Part shown: piece after piece, positions 9,773-19,609 of the stretch
Numbering within the stretch: position 1 is the stretch's first letter
Layout: each line of letters opens with the position of its first letter
From: Deltaproteobacteria bacterium UBA6601
Lineage (GTDB): Bacteria > Myxococcota_A > UBA796 > UBA9615
DNA: 64,000 nucleotides
Reading direction: 5' to 3'
NCBI GenBank assembly: GCA_002433485.1
Contig: DJIF01000084.1
Coordinates: 54,352 to 118,351, forward strand
Position numbers and translations under genes: made by a program
The notes under the pieces: model-generated
The model's input: the letters and a program-made list of their open reading frames with translations, nothing else
The model's database searches: none
What the model was told of the DNA's origin: nothing

Positions 9773-10624
9773 CTACTCCAGGGTCCCGACCTCCTGGATC
9801 CAGGCAAACACCTTCGAGTACCACTGCGGTTGGACCGCGACTACACCTCTGCAGCGGGTATCGACTCGATTAAAGCGATGCTCATCCCCGCCGAGGTCAG
9901 TAACCCGTGCGCCGGCCTCTGAGCACAGCAACACACCTGCAGCTACGTCCCACTCGTGGCGAGGCTTGCGGGTGAAGTAAACCTGGCCTTCACCACCAGC
10001 CAGCAAGGCCAATTTCCAAGCCGTAGAGCCCATGGCTCGCACCTGCATGCGTTCCGCGAAACGCGCAAATTCACCCCGTCGGATCTCGCTTCGGCTCGCC
10101 AGCAGAATGGCCTCATCAAATGAACTGGATGCAGTGATCTGACAGGCAGCGCCATTGCGCCATGCGCCCTGTCCGCGCACAGCAGTGAACAGATCTTCGG
10201 TAGCCGGATTGTAGAGCACTGCAAGCAAAGGAATGCCCCCGTCTACCAGGGCCACCGAAATGGCAAACTCCGGAATCCCAGCAACGTATTCGCGAGTTCC
10301 ATCAATGGGGTCCACCACCCACACATAGCGAGCCGAGAGCCGTACCGGGTCGTCGGCGCTCTCTTCCGACAGCCAGGCAGCCTCAGGAAGGAGTCTCAAA
10401 AGATGTTCGCGCAGCACCTTGTCGGCTTCAAGGTCTGCCTCTGTAACCGGGTTGCGGATGTCCTGAGCAGCCCCTTCAACCTTGGTTCGACGGCCCTGTT
10501 CATCCTTAGCCCAGGTCACAGGGCTGGACTGAAATCGATCCATTACCGGCAGTGCTGCAACCTGAACGGCCGCAACCACTCCCGGCAAGAGGCGAGCTGC
10601 ATCAACTTCAGCGGACGTATTCAT
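9773..10624 (-). CDS. Inositol monophosphatase family protein, CysQ-like
   Basis: The 283-residue product has the metal-binding motifs of the lithium-sensitive phosphatase superfamily: SEES near 86-89, VVDPIDGTREY with D105 and D108, and HEWDVAAG in the C-terminal half. The GTREYV continuation favours CysQ, which hydrolyses 3'-phosphoadenosine 5'-phosphate in sulfur metabolism, over inositol monophosphatase. Substrate cannot be settled by reading alone. A GGAAGG ribosome-binding site six bases before the ATG supports this start. It follows the HD phosphohydrolase gene on the same strand after a 63-base gap. Confidence 0.8.
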   Translation of the reverse strand: MNTSAEVDAARLLPGVVAAVQVAALPVMDRFQSSPVTWAKDEQGRRTKVEGAAQDIRNPVTEADLEADKVLREHLLRLLPEAAWLSEESADDPVRLSARYVWVVDPIDGTREYVAGIPEFAISVALVDGGIPLLAVLYNPATEDLFTAVRGQGAWRNGAACQITASSSFDEAILLASRSEIRRGEFARFAERMQVRAMGSTAWKLALLAGGEGQVYFTRKPRHEWDVAAGVLLCSEAGARVTDLGGDEHRFNRVDTRCRGVVAVQPQWYSKVFAWIQEVGTLE

Positions 10625-10687
10625 GGCGACCTTCCGTCCCCACCCAATAGGACCATCAAGCTACGGATAGCTGAACAGCCGCAGGGC

Positions 10688-12067
10688 TCAGACCAGCTCA
10701 GCAATCCGAGCGCCAGCCTCCTCAACCTGCTCAAGGGGGACATAGAGACGATGGATAAGAAGTTGCTGATCATAGCGATTGAACAACTCGGTGGACTCCT
10801 CCAGCTCGACCGCACGCAGCTCTTTGGCGCCACGATAGGGCGAGCCAAGAACATAGATCGGCGAGGGCGCCTCAGGAGCGCCGCTAGAGGAATTGCCTAG
10901 GGGAAGACTCCCCTGGCCAACCGAGTCAGCATTCTGGCGCTTCGCAAAGTACTTGCTTAGGACTCCTTTGCTGGCGCTGTGGATGGTGGGAATCCCGAGT
11001 TCGGCAAGGGCCGCTTCGATCGGGCCGAGATCAACGTCATGAGGCTCACCATGGCGCTCCAACAGCAGCTTGTACTCCCGTCTTTCAACGATACGACGAG
11101 CCCACTCATTGTCGCTCGAGCGGAGATGGGCGCTCATGTGAACGTCATCAAAACGGGCGTAGTCCTCGATGCGATGGGGGAGCGCATAGCCATCACCACC
11201 CGACTGAAAGTATCGCTTAAGCATTTCTTCGTAACCAACGCTTCTGTGATGAAAATAAACCATCAGAAACATGTGATATCGAGCGATAAGAAAGTCATCA
11301 AAGGCATAAATCGCGCGGGCCTTGAGAGCCAGATAGGCCGAGTCGTCGACCAGGTGATGACTGAGGTGAGCCATCAGCCAGCCCACATCGAAGACCCCAT
11401 AGTGGACACCGGCGAAGTGAGAGTCTCGGGCAAGGTAGTCCATCCGATCCACATCCAGTTCCGAGCTGATCAACTGCTGGAGCAACGGCCGAAAGTCGAC
11501 TCCTGCGCAGCGGTACCAGGCCTGATCCACCTGCAGGCTCGGCTCAACCAGGCCGGCAACCGCCAACGCCGGCAGCTCAACCACCGACTCCAGCACCGAG
11601 GTGAGGCTGGAATCAGTGATGATCTTGATGGTGTAGTCCTCATGACTGGCCTGACGCTCGACGGGAAAGTCCTCAGGCTGCTCTCGGTAGGCCGGCACAT
11701 CCAGCAACCCCAGCGGCGGCATCGCGAATTCTGAGGCATGAGAAAACGGTGCATGGCCGACGTCATGGAGGAGGGCCGCAATGCGAACCAGACGCCGCAT
11801 CTCAGCACGACGCGAGCCGTGGACCATTCCATCTGCGCCCCCTTCGGGAAAGATGGCGTCAAAGGCACGGCCGGCCAGGTGCATAGCACCCACGCTGTGA
11901 AGATAACGATTGTGGGTCGCGCCCGGGAAGGAGAGGTCTGAGAAGCCCAACTGCTTGATGTGCCGAAGTCGCTGCAGCAAGGGGTGGTCAAGCACCTCAA
12001 GCTCACCGCGACTGATGGAAATCGCTCCGTGGATGGGATCTCGAACTTCGATGGGACTGTGCTTCAC
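10688..12067 (-). CDS. HD-domain phosphohydrolase, SAMHD1/dGTPase-like
   Basis: The 459-residue protein matches the YwfO/SAMHD1-like branch of HD phosphohydrolases. The early HxRxxH segment is THNRYLHS (H52, R54, H57), the metal-binding pair is LLHDVGHAPFSH with H101 and D102, and the later DVDRMDYLARDS contains the fourth metal ligand. Relatives cleave triphosphate from dNTPs or act on other nucleotides; substrate is not predictable here. The start is a GTG (the family often opens with an IRDPIHG motif, here VRDPIHG at residues 8-14). No good ribosome-binding site was seen. It is divergent from asnS across about 140 bases. Confidence 0.85.
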   Translation of the reverse strand: MKHSPIEVRDPIHGAISISRGELEVLDHPLLQRLRHIKQLGFSDLSFPGATHNRYLHSVGAMHLAGRAFDAIFPEGGADGMVHGSRRAEMRRLVRIAALLHDVGHAPFSHASEFAMPPLGLLDVPAYREQPEDFPVERQASHEDYTIKIITDSSLTSVLESVVELPALAVAGLVEPSLQVDQAWYRCAGVDFRPLLQQLISSELDVDRMDYLARDSHFAGVHYGVFDVGWLMAHLSHHLVDDSAYLALKARAIYAFDDFLIARYHMFLMVYFHHRSVGYEEMLKRYFQSGGDGYALPHRIEDYARFDDVHMSAHLRSSDNEWARRIVERREYKLLLERHGEPHDVDLGPIEAALAELGIPTIHSASKGVLSKYFAKRQNADSVGQGSLPLGNSSSGAPEAPSPIYVLGSPYRGAKELRAVELEESTELFNRYDQQLLIHRLYVPLEQVEEAGARIAELV

Positions 12068-12206
12068 GGCAGGGCGAATCTAACAGCTTGCAGTCTTAGC
12101 TGCTCGCTACTTCCCTGAGTCGTTGCAGATCCACGCCAGGAAAGCTATACGCCCGCCTTACCGGCAGGGACTCACCAGTTCCTGCTCGGCCCAGCAAGGA
12201 GCAGTG

Positions 12207-13565
12207 ATGAGCCCCCATCCGCCACGAAGACAGAGCATTCGCGAGATCCTCAGCGCAGTCAGCGCCGGTACCGAGGTGCACCTCACCGGCTGGGTGCGAA
12301 ACAAGCGGGTGTCCAAGGCGGTCGCCTTCCTGGAGCTCAACGACGGCTCCATGCTTTCCAACCTGCAGCTGGTGTTCCCCGCTGACGGCCTGGGCCCGCA
12401 AGCCGCCGAGCCCATCGGCAAGGGTTCGGCCATTGCGGTCACTGGAACCATCTGCCCATCTCAGGGCAAAGGTCAAAAGTGGGAAGTTCAGGTCAGCACA
12501 ATCCAGCTGGTAGGCGACTGCCCGGATGACTACCCACTTCAGACCAAGCGGCACTCATTCGAGTTCCTCCGGGAGAAGGCCCACCTACGGCCACGCACAC
12601 GCACCTTCTCCGCAGTGTTCCGGGTGCGAAATGCCCTTGCAATGGCCATTCACAACTTCTTTCAGCAGCGTGGCTTCCTGTGGATCCACACTCCCATTAT
12701 TGCCGCCAGCGATTGCGAAGGCGCCGGTGACCTGTTTGAGATCAAGGCGACTGAAGCAGAAAACTTTTTTGGCAGCCCCACCTACCTGACCGTATCAGGG
12801 CAGCTAAACGTCGAGGGCTATGCCAGCGCCTATACGGACGTCTACACCTTCGGGCCCACCTTCCGCGCCGAAAACTCTCACACCGCGCGACACGCCGCCG
12901 AATTCTGGATGGTCGAGCCGGAGATCGCCTTCGCTAACCTGAACGACCTGCTCGATCTCGCCGAAGACTTCATCCGCATGACCTCTGCCGAGGTGCACGA
13001 GCGCTGCGCGGAAGACATGGAGTTCTTCGATCGCTGGATCGAGAAGGGGGTCATCGAGAAGGTCCGCAGCACCCTGGCACGACCCTTTGAGCGGATGACC
13101 TACAGCGATGCGATCGCTGCGCTGAAGAACAGTGGGCGCAGTTTTGAGTACCCGGTTGAATGGGGGGTGTCGCTGCAGACTGAGCACGAACGCTATCTGG
13201 CTGAAGAATTCGTTGGTGGCCCGGTTTTCGTGACCGACTACCCCACCGACCAGAAAGCCTTCTACATGCGACTCTCAGACGACGGCAAGACCGTCGCTGC
13301 CACCGACCTGCTGGTTCCGCGGCTAGGCGAGATCATCGGCGGTAGCCAGCGGGAAGAACGCGCCGATGTGCTCAGCTCCGAGATGAAGCGTCGCGGTCTC
13401 GAGAGCGCGCCATATTGGTGGTATCAGGAGCTGAGACGCTACGGCACAACGCCCCATGCTGGCTTCGGTCTGGGCTTTGAGCGACTGCTCATGTACCTCA
13501 CCGGCATGCAGAACATCCGTGATGTAATCCCCTATCCGCGGACTCCCGGGCAGGCCGACTTCTAA
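12207..13565 (+). CDS. asnS: Asparaginyl-tRNA synthetase
   Basis: This is a class IIb synthetase of 452 residues that charges tRNA-Asn. The N-terminal OB-fold opens with [10 protein letters not shown]. Motif 2 is [16 protein letters not shown], and motif 3 is [15 protein letters not shown] followed by [12 protein letters not shown], the asparaginyl-type ending. The ATG at 12207 is preceded by AAGGAGCAG, a strong ribosome-binding site, so I reject a longer reading from a TTG at 12123. Length agrees with AsnS (about 430-470). The stop codon overlaps that of queG on the opposite strand. Confidence 0.95.
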   Translation: MSPHPPRRQSIREILSAVSAGTEVHLTGWVRNKRVSKAVAFLELNDGSMLSNLQLVFPADGLGPQAAEPIGKGSAIAVTGTICPSQGKGQKWEVQVSTIQLVGDCPDDYPLQTKRHSFEFLREKAHLRPRTRTFSAVFRVRNALAMAIHNFFQQRGFLWIHTPIIAASDCEGAGDLFEIKATEAENFFGSPTYLTVSGQLNVEGYASAYTDVYTFGPTFRAENSHTARHAAEFWMVEPEIAFANLNDLLDLAEDFIRMTSAEVHERCAEDMEFFDRWIEKGVIEKVRSTLARPFERMTYSDAIAALKNSGRSFEYPVEWGVSLQTEHERYLAEEFVGGPVFVTDYPTDQKAFYMRLSDDGKTVAATDLLVPRLGEIIGGSQREERADVLSSEMKRRGLESAPYWWYQELRRYGTTPHAGFGLGFERLLMYLTGMQNIRDVIPYPRTPGQADF

Positions 13566-14692
13566 CCAGCAATCAGTTCGGCAAGAGCCTCCTCAACTTC
13601 AGACCGCACGAAAGCGTCGCTATCACTGCGCGCCGCCTGCAGCGCCGCCTGGGCTTCAGCCCCAGCCAGGCGACCCAGCGCCCATGCCGCATGCCCTCTC
13701 ACCAAAGGCTCCGCTTCCTCTTCTAGACAACGAACCAGCGCCGGCACCACCCTGGCATCACCGCTATTGCCCAAAGCAACCGCAACGTTGCGCAGCAAGC
13801 CCCTGCGTTTGGTGCGCTTTATAGGGCTTCCCTTCAACTCACGAGAAAAGCGTTCCTGGCTCCAGCCAAGCAGCTCTTCGAGGACCGGCGCAACCAGGAC
13901 CTCACGAGGCTTAAAGCGGGGCTCGGGGCTCTCTGTCGCGAAGCGATTCCAAGGGCAGGCATCAAGGCACAAGTCACAACCAAAGATCCACTGACCGATG
14001 AGCGGCCGAAGCTCTCTGGGAATGGGGCCGCGCAATTCAATGGTCAGGTAGGAGATGCACAAGCGGGCATCCATTCGACCAGGCTCGGCAGCTGAGATGG
14101 CCCCTGTAGGACAGACTTCCAGACAAGACCTACAGGTGCCGCAGTGGTCCTCCATCGGGGCACTGGGCTCGACCTCAACCCGAGTAATTATGGAGCCCAT
14201 AAGCCACCAGGAGCCATGCTCCTTGGAGACCCCGTTGGTGTGCTTGCCGATCCAACCCAGCCCACTGCGCTGGGCCCAGGCCTTCTCAAGCACCGGCCCC
14301 GTATCCACGTAACTGCGAGAGTCGGCGTCCTCCAGGACTGCTGCCAACTCCTTTACTCGCTCCAGAAGCGCATCATGGTAGTCATCGCCCAACGCATAGC
14401 GGGCAATTCGACCCCGAGGTCGGTCGTCTTCAGGAGGGGGCGGCTCCGGAAAGTGATAGCTCATTCCCACCGACAGGACCGAGCGCGCCCCATCAACAAC
14501 CTGCCTCGGATCACTGCGCCTCTCGGGATTGCGGGCCAGCCAAGCCATCTCTCCGTTACGCCCCTCGTCGAGCCAGCGACGGAGCCTATCTCCCTCAGAA
14601 CCAGGGATGGCTCGCGACACACCGACACTCAAGCCCAGGGATGCAGCCCGAGCGCGGATCTCAGCCAGCGAGATAAAATCTCTACTACCCAT
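13562..14692 (-). CDS. queG: Epoxyqueuosine reductase
   Basis: QueG performs the last step of queuosine synthesis, reducing epoxyqueuosine in tRNA with cobalamin and two 4Fe-4S clusters. The 376-residue protein shows the catalytic Asp in SYVDTGPVLEKAWAQ (D130), the ferredoxin-like cluster CGTCRSCLEVCP (C184, C187, C190, C194) and the second motif CDLCLDACPWN. A C-terminal HEAT-like region (about 310-376) is present as in full-length QueG. The start at the ATG at 14692 has GGGAGG upstream and gives a normal length. A longer reading adds 34 unlikely Cys/His-rich residues. Confidence 0.93.
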   Translation of the reverse strand: MGSRDFISLAEIRARAASLGLSVGVSRAIPGSEGDRLRRWLDEGRNGEMAWLARNPERRSDPRQVVDGARSVLSVGMSYHFPEPPPPEDDRPRGRIARYALGDDYHDALLERVKELAAVLEDADSRSYVDTGPVLEKAWAQRSGLGWIGKHTNGVSKEHGSWWLMGSIITRVEVEPSAPMEDHCGTCRSCLEVCPTGAISAAEPGRMDARLCISYLTIELRGPIPRELRPLIGQWIFGCDLCLDACPWNRFATESPEPRFKPREVLVAPVLEELLGWSQERFSRELKGSPIKRTKRRGLLRNVAVALGNSGDARVVPALVRCLEEEAEPLVRGHAAWALGRLAGAEAQAALQAARSDSDAFVRSEVEEALAELIAG

Positions 14693-14814
14693 CTGTGGAG
14701 CACCTCCCTGGAAGATCAGGCAGCACAGGTCCCTGGGACCGGAGCGTTTACAATGGTAGCGGTGAGGGTGAAAATGATCAGTGCCGCCGCGCAAACTGAA
14801 TGGAGTTCTCCTTG

Positions 14815-16902
14815 ATGAACCGCTTTCTCATGCTGCTCTGCCTGATCCTGTCCAGCTCCTTGAGTATGGCCTGCGAACAACGGGAATCCCCAACCCCACA
14901 AGGTGACGACGACGATGACGACCTCGCCAACACGGTAAATGAGGAGGACCTCGACGGCGACGGCTTCTGCCCCTCGAACCAATGCGAGGACCTCTCTCTT
15001 TACGGGGGCGACTGCGATGACGAGAACCGACTGATAAATCCCGGCGCAACGGAGAGCTGCGACACCCTGGACAACGACTGCGATGGCCGTACGGACGAGC
15101 CCTTTGACGTCGACCAGGACGGCTTCTTCGACGGTCTCGTCCCCGACTGCATCCTCAACTACCCAGAGGAACAGCTCGACTGCAACGACCAGTTGGCCCT
15201 CATCAACCCCGCGGCAGAAGAGGCCTGCGATGGCAATGACACCAACTGCAACGGCCTCATCGATGACGGCCTCGATCAGGACGGCGACGGCTACCGCATC
15301 TGTGACGTACCGGCCGACTGCAATGATGAAGATGCCTCGGTCTTCCCCAATGCGACCGAGCTGTGCGATGGCGCGGACACCAACTGCAATGGCTTCATCG
15401 ACGACGGCGTCGGGCTGGAATTCGCCGACAGCGATGCTGATGGTTGGAGCGACTGCACAGGCGACTGCGACGACAACGACTTCACGGTCAATCCCGGTGT
15501 CATGGAAGCCTGCGATGAAGCGGACAACGACTGCGATGGTGAAGTTGATGAAGGGCTGGACAACGATGGTGATGGAGTCCCTGGCGCACATCCCGGCTGC
15601 CTGGCCCAGTTCGGCGCTGTGGACTGCGACGACGACGACCCCTCACTGTTTCCGGGCGCCCCCGAGGTCTGTGATTCCCTGGACAACAACTGTGATGGAC
15701 AGATTGACGAGAACCTCGACTTCGATGGTGACGGCTTCAGCTCTTGCCAGGGCGACTGCGCATCCCTTGATGCCAGCGTTTTCCCTGGGGCTACCGAGGC
15801 CTGCGACGGCATCGACAACAACTGCGACGGCACCATCGACGAAGGCTTTGACAACGATGGTGATGGTCAGTCCCCCTGCGATGGTGACTGCAACGACCTG
15901 CTCGATACGGTGTACCTCGGCGCACCCGAGCTCTGCGATGGCAGCGACAACGACTGTGATGGTCAGATCGGCAGCAACGAAGTCGACCAGGACGGCGACG
16001 GCAGCTCAGAGTGCGACGGCGACTGCGATGAGAACAATGCCGAGATTGGGCCCGCAGCGAGCGAAGTCTGCAACGCAATTGACGACGACTGTGATGGCAT
16101 CGTGCCGGCAGACGAACTCGACAACGACCTCGACGGCTTCGTGGGCTGCACCCCACCTGGCTGCTCCATCGCGCTACTCAACGACGGCGACGATGCCTCC
16201 TTCTGGAGTTCGATGGATGCCCTCGACGCGACTGGAATGGACACCGTGCAGTGGGACGGGGTAGCCGCCAGCAACGTCCTGATTGACGTCAACAACTTCA
16301 GCGATCATCAGGTACTGGTCTGGTACACCACTGCACGCAGCCTGTCTGCCGCGGAGTTGAGTGGCTTAGAACAGTGGTTGGGCCTAGGTGGTGGCCTGAT
16401 CGTTACCGGCGCTGATGCCCTTTCCAACTCATCAACATTTGACCCCAATGGGGGCAGTGAAGCACTCGTAGATGGCAGCAATCTGGCAGCCCTGGTTCGG
16501 TCCCAGACCTGGGGTAATGGCCCTCAAACCAACAGCTGTGTAGTCAACAGCAGTGGCAACCCAATCATCGATGGTCCACACGGATCATGGGCCAACGGCT
16601 TCACCTTCTCCGCGACCGACCCGAATCATGAAGCTGCCATCGCAGACAGTTCTTCAGGCGCGATCCGCGTGGCATCAGTAGGAAACCGCGCCAAACTCAT
16701 CTTTACTGAGCTGGCAAGTGGCGGCTCGGTGCTCTACTGGAACGGCAATGCAGGGCTCAGCGACTGGAGCGAGGCAAACGCCCCCGACATGGCCGCGATG
16801 CTGCGCAATGCGGTCCACCACATGAACCTGGGCTGTGCGGTCATGCGCGGCGGCGACTGCGACGACACCAACCCAAGCCTGATGCCCGGGACCTGCCTCT
16901 GA
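14815..16902 (+). CDS. MopE-type Cys/Asp-repeat surface protein with an embedded C-terminal domain
   Basis: The 695-residue product has a hydrophobic signal ending in SMAC at Cys20, an atypical lipobox, followed by a run of six Asp, so it is probably a lipoprotein. Eight tandem units of about 45 residues then follow. Each is built on GDCDD....NPGA.E.CD..DNDCDG..DEG, the putative metal-binding motif family that includes MopE. Residues from about 450 to 675 form a different domain (VLIDVNNFSDHQVLVWY, GGGLIVTGADAL) with the look of a glutamine-amidotransferase-like or ThuA-like fold, but no catalytic triad is evident. A final half-repeat (RGGDCDDTNPSLMPG) closes the protein, so the domain sits inside the repeat array. 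The ATG at 14815 is preferred over one at 14800 because GGAG lies nine bases before it. Surface location is inferred. Confidence 0.85.
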   Translation: MNRFLMLLCLILSSSLSMACEQRESPTPQGDDDDDDLANTVNEEDLDGDGFCPSNQCEDLSLYGGDCDDENRLINPGATESCDTLDNDCDGRTDEPFDVDQDGFFDGLVPDCILNYPEEQLDCNDQLALINPAAEEACDGNDTNCNGLIDDGLDQDGDGYRICDVPADCNDEDASVFPNATELCDGADTNCNGFIDDGVGLEFADSDADGWSDCTGDCDDNDFTVNPGVMEACDEADNDCDGEVDEGLDNDGDGVPGAHPGCLAQFGAVDCDDDDPSLFPGAPEVCDSLDNNCDGQIDENLDFDGDGFSSCQGDCASLDASVFPGATEACDGIDNNCDGTIDEGFDNDGDGQSPCDGDCNDLLDTVYLGAPELCDGSDNDCDGQIGSNEVDQDGDGSSECDGDCDENNAEIGPAASEVCNAIDDDCDGIVPADELDNDLDGFVGCTPPGCSIALLNDGDDASFWSSMDALDATGMDTVQWDGVAASNVLIDVNNFSDHQVLVWYTTARSLSAAELSGLEQWLGLGGGLIVTGADALSNSSTFDPNGGSEALVDGSNLAALVRSQTWGNGPQTNSCVVNSSGNPIIDGPHGSWANGFTFSATDPNHEAAIADSSSGAIRVASVGNRAKLIFTELASGGSVLYWNGNAGLSDWSEANAPDMAAMLRNAVHHMNLGCAVMRGGDCDDTNPSLMPGTCL

Positions 16903-16995
16903 GCGGCAGGATTCGCTAGCGCCTGGTCAGGAACCCCGGTTCCACCCGGTCCCTCGCGGTTCTCGTTGCAGTACCCACACCAGCCCAGCTCTAGT

Positions 16996-18198
16996 TCAAG
17001 GCTGGCGACTCCGCGCAAAGGCCTGCTCCAGGTCCTCGCGCAGATCCTGCTCGTCCTCGAGCCCAACACTCAGACGGACCAGACCGTCAGCAATGCCAAT
17101 GGCCTGGCGAACATCAGGCGGCACACTGGCATGGGTCATTGCTGCGGGCAGCTCGATGAGGCTCTCTACGCCGCCTAAACTCTCCGCCAGGGTCATCACC
17201 TGGGTAGACGATACAAAGCGCTCTGCGCGGGCCAGGTCGGCCCTCAGCTCAAAGCTGAGCATGCCACCAAAGCCGTGCATCTGCCGGGCCGCAACTTCAT
17301 GCTGCGGATGACTCTCGAGACCAGGATAGATGACCCTCTCAACGTCCTCGTGCTCGCTGAGAAAGCGAGCCAGCGCCATAGCGCTGCGCTGATGACGATC
17401 CATGCGCACGTGAAGGGTCTTAATGCCGCGCAGAGTAAGAAAACAATCCTGGGGCCCAGGCGTCGCACCGATGGAATTCTGCAAGCGGAACATCTCGGCT
17501 GCAAATTCATCTTCATTAGTGATGACTGCGCCGCCAACCACATCGCTGTGCCCCCCCAGATACTTGGTCGTACTGTGCAGCACAGCATCAGCACCAAGGG
17601 CCAAAGGACTCTGAAAATAGGGCGTAGCAAAGGTGTTATCCACCAGGGCACGGGCTCCCACGCTATGAGCCAGCTCTGCCATCTGGGCAATATCGATGAC
17701 CTTAAGCAGTGGATTGGTCGGCGTCTCGATCCACAGCAACCGGGTCTGCCCGGGTCGAAGGGCCGCCTGTGCCGCATCCAGATCACACAGATCCACATAG
17801 GTGAATTCAATTCCCAGCGGCCGAAAGACGGTCTCGAAAATCCGCCAGGTCCCACCATAGACGTCGTCCGAAGAGACCACATGATCACCCGGCGACAAGC
17901 TGTGCAGAACGGTGCTGGTAGCGGCACAGCCTGAGCTGAAGCAGACCCCATGACGAGCACCCTCCAGCGATGCCAGACAGGTCTCCAGCGCAGTCCTGGT
18001 CGGATTGCCGGTCCGAGCATACTCGTAGCCCTTGTGGCCACCGACACCCTCCTGCACGAAGGTGCTGGTCTGATAGATGGGCACCATCACTGCCCCGGTC
18101 ACCGGCTCGGCGGGCTGACCGGCATGAATGGCTCGGGTTCCGAAGCCGTTCCCTTCGCAGAGATCATCGCGCGGCGGCCAGGGCTTGACGGTGCTCAT
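16996..18198 (-). CDS. Cystathionine gamma-lyase / gamma-synthase (PLP enzyme)
   Basis: This 400-residue protein belongs to the Cys/Met metabolism PLP family. Visible elements are YEYARTGNPTR, the Ser-rich phosphate loop FSSGCAATST, and HSTTKYLGGHSDV with the PLP lysine at K212. Its start overlaps the stop of the cystathionine beta-synthase gene by 4 bases. That pairing argues for cystathionine gamma-lyase, which releases cysteine from cystathionine, rather than gamma-synthase, although the two cannot be told apart by motif. I leave the symbol empty for that reason. It would act in the cytoplasm. Confidence 0.88.
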   Translation of the reverse strand: MSTVKPWPPRDDLCEGNGFGTRAIHAGQPAEPVTGAVMVPIYQTSTFVQEGVGGHKGYEYARTGNPTRTALETCLASLEGARHGVCFSSGCAATSTVLHSLSPGDHVVSSDDVYGGTWRIFETVFRPLGIEFTYVDLCDLDAAQAALRPGQTRLLWIETPTNPLLKVIDIAQMAELAHSVGARALVDNTFATPYFQSPLALGADAVLHSTTKYLGGHSDVVGGAVITNEDEFAAEMFRLQNSIGATPGPQDCFLTLRGIKTLHVRMDRHQRSAMALARFLSEHEDVERVIYPGLESHPQHEVAARQMHGFGGMLSFELRADLARAERFVSSTQVMTLAESLGGVESLIELPAAMTHASVPPDVRQAIGIADGLVRLSVGLEDEQDLREDLEQAFARSRQP

Positions 18199-19580
18199 CG
18201 ATTCCCCTTCGAGACATAGTCGATGACATCGATCTTAGTCACCACATCAACGAGGCTGCCATTCTCCATCACCAGGGCAATCTTGACCCGGGTGAACATG
18301 TCGGCGAGGACTCCTATCCGGGTCGCCCGATCGACCACTGAGTAGGAATTCACGACGATTTTGCTGACCGGTTCCTGGGCAGCGCCAGGGTGGTCCAGGA
18401 GATGCGCAAGGACAGCAGCCTCTGTGACGATTCCAATCACCGCATCACCGTCCATAACCGGCACCTGACTGACGCCCTGATCGCGCATCAAGGCGGCCAC
18501 TTCACGAATCGCCCGATCCTGCTCCACGGTGAACACCGAGCTGCGCTCTCCACCATTGAGAAGATCGGCCACGGTGCCACTACCCGCGACATCATCGAGA
18601 TAACCGTTCTCCCGCATCCAGTCGTCGTTAAAGATCTTGCCGAGATACTGGCGGCCCGTATCAGGCAGAAGGATCAAGACCTTCTGACCGGGTCGGTCGT
18701 GCTGCTTGAGCCACTTCATCGCCCCAGCGACAGCCGCGCCACCCGAGCCACCACAGAAGATCCCCTCCCGACGGACTAGATCACGAGTCATCAGGTAGCA
18801 CTCACGGTCCGTCACTCGAACCACATCATCGAGCACCGAGAGGTCCATGGTAGACGGCAGAAAGTCTTCACCAATACCTTCAACACTGTAAGAATAAGCC
18901 TCTGTCATCTTTCCAGTTTTAAATAGGTCATAGTAAATTGAGCCGACCGGGTCTACGCCGACGATCTTGATCTCGGGATTCTGCTCTTTAAGGTACTTGC
19001 CAACCCCCGACAGGGTCCCGCCGGTACCCATCCCAGCCACAAAGACATCAATCTCACCGGCCAACTGCCGCCAGATCTCAGGTCCGGTCTCCAGGTAGTG
19101 GGTCTCCGGGTTATCCGGGTTGTGATACTGGTTGGCGTAGAACGAATTAGGGGTGTCCTCCACCTCCTTGCGCGACACCGAATAGTACGAGCGTGGGTCC
19201 TCGGGCTCGACCGCAGTAGGCGTCACCACCACCCTGGAGCCAAATGCGCGCAGCGCCTGAACCTTCTCCATGGACTGCTTGTCGGGCATAACAAAGGTGC
19301 TGTCGTAGCCCCCCAGCACAGCGGCCATAGCCAGACCCAGACCAGTATTGCCTGAGGTAGCCTCCACGATGGTCCCGCCAGGAACGATCTCGCCACGCTC
19401 CTCGGCCCGACGCACGATATGACGTGCAATGCGGTCCTTCACCGAACCACCAGGGTTCATGAACTCGAGCTTCGCGTAAACCTCACTCTGCAGCTCACCA
19501 GCGAGCCGACCAAGTCGAACCGCAGGGGTATTGCCAATGCACTCCAGAACGTTATCAAAGACGTTGATCTGTTCAGCCAT
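18195..19580 (-). CDS. Cystathionine beta-synthase with C-terminal CBS pair
   Basis: The 461-residue protein has a fold-type II PLP core (residues 1-320) with NPGGSVKDR carrying the PLP lysine K48 and the loop EATSGNTGLG. Two CBS domains follow (about 335-461), the usual energy or S-adenosylmethionine sensing module. This domain order is that of cystathionine beta-synthase, lacking the heme-binding N-terminus of animal enzymes. Plain cysteine synthase is less likely because of the CBS pair and because the next gene is a cystathionine gamma-lyase/synthase. The two together would turn homocysteine and serine into cysteine. The start codon is preceded by a hairpin that covers its ribosome-binding site (see separate entry). 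Confidence 0.9.
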   Translation of the reverse strand: MAEQINVFDNVLECIGNTPAVRLGRLAGELQSEVYAKLEFMNPGGSVKDRIARHIVRRAEERGEIVPGGTIVEATSGNTGLGLAMAAVLGGYDSTFVMPDKQSMEKVQALRAFGSRVVVTPTAVEPEDPRSYYSVSRKEVEDTPNSFYANQYHNPDNPETHYLETGPEIWRQLAGEIDVFVAGMGTGGTLSGVGKYLKEQNPEIKIVGVDPVGSIYYDLFKTGKMTEAYSYSVEGIGEDFLPSTMDLSVLDDVVRVTDRECYLMTRDLVRREGIFCGGSGGAAVAGAMKWLKQHDRPGQKVLILLPDTGRQYLGKIFNDDWMRENGYLDDVAGSGTVADLLNGGERSSVFTVEQDRAIREVAALMRDQGVSQVPVMDGDAVIGIVTEAAVLAHLLDHPGAAQEPVSKIVVNSYSVVDRATRIGVLADMFTRVKIALVMENGSLVDVVTKIDVIDYVSKGNR

Positions 19581-19609
19581 CCCTCACCTCGCAACGCGGA
19601 GCAGCGAGG
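19581..19609 (-). promoter_or_regulatory. Hairpin overlapping the ribosome-binding site of the beta-synthase gene
   Basis: On the minus strand the leader ends CCTCGC, an 11-base loop, GCGAGG, TGAGGG and then the ATG. The two six-base arms (19604-19609 and 19587-19592) pair perfectly. The best Shine-Dalgarno match, GAGG at 19587-19590, lies in the second arm six bases from the start. If the hairpin forms, it would hide the ribosome-binding site. I could not match the leader to a known S-adenosylmethionine or S-adenosylhomocysteine riboswitch. The rest of the gap up to slyX (19610-19791) shows nothing else I can support. Confidence 0.35.

Noticed and set aside
15083..16264. A 393-residue frame overlapping the MopE-repeat gene in another phase
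   Set aside because: Thr/Ser/Ala repeat caused by a frame shift of the Cys/Asp repeats; no start signal, and the real frame has a signal peptide and known motifs.
16930..16943. GGAACCCCGGTTCC inverted repeat after the MopE-repeat gene
   Set aside because: The stem is short, the loop is minimal and no T-run follows; not enough to call a terminator.
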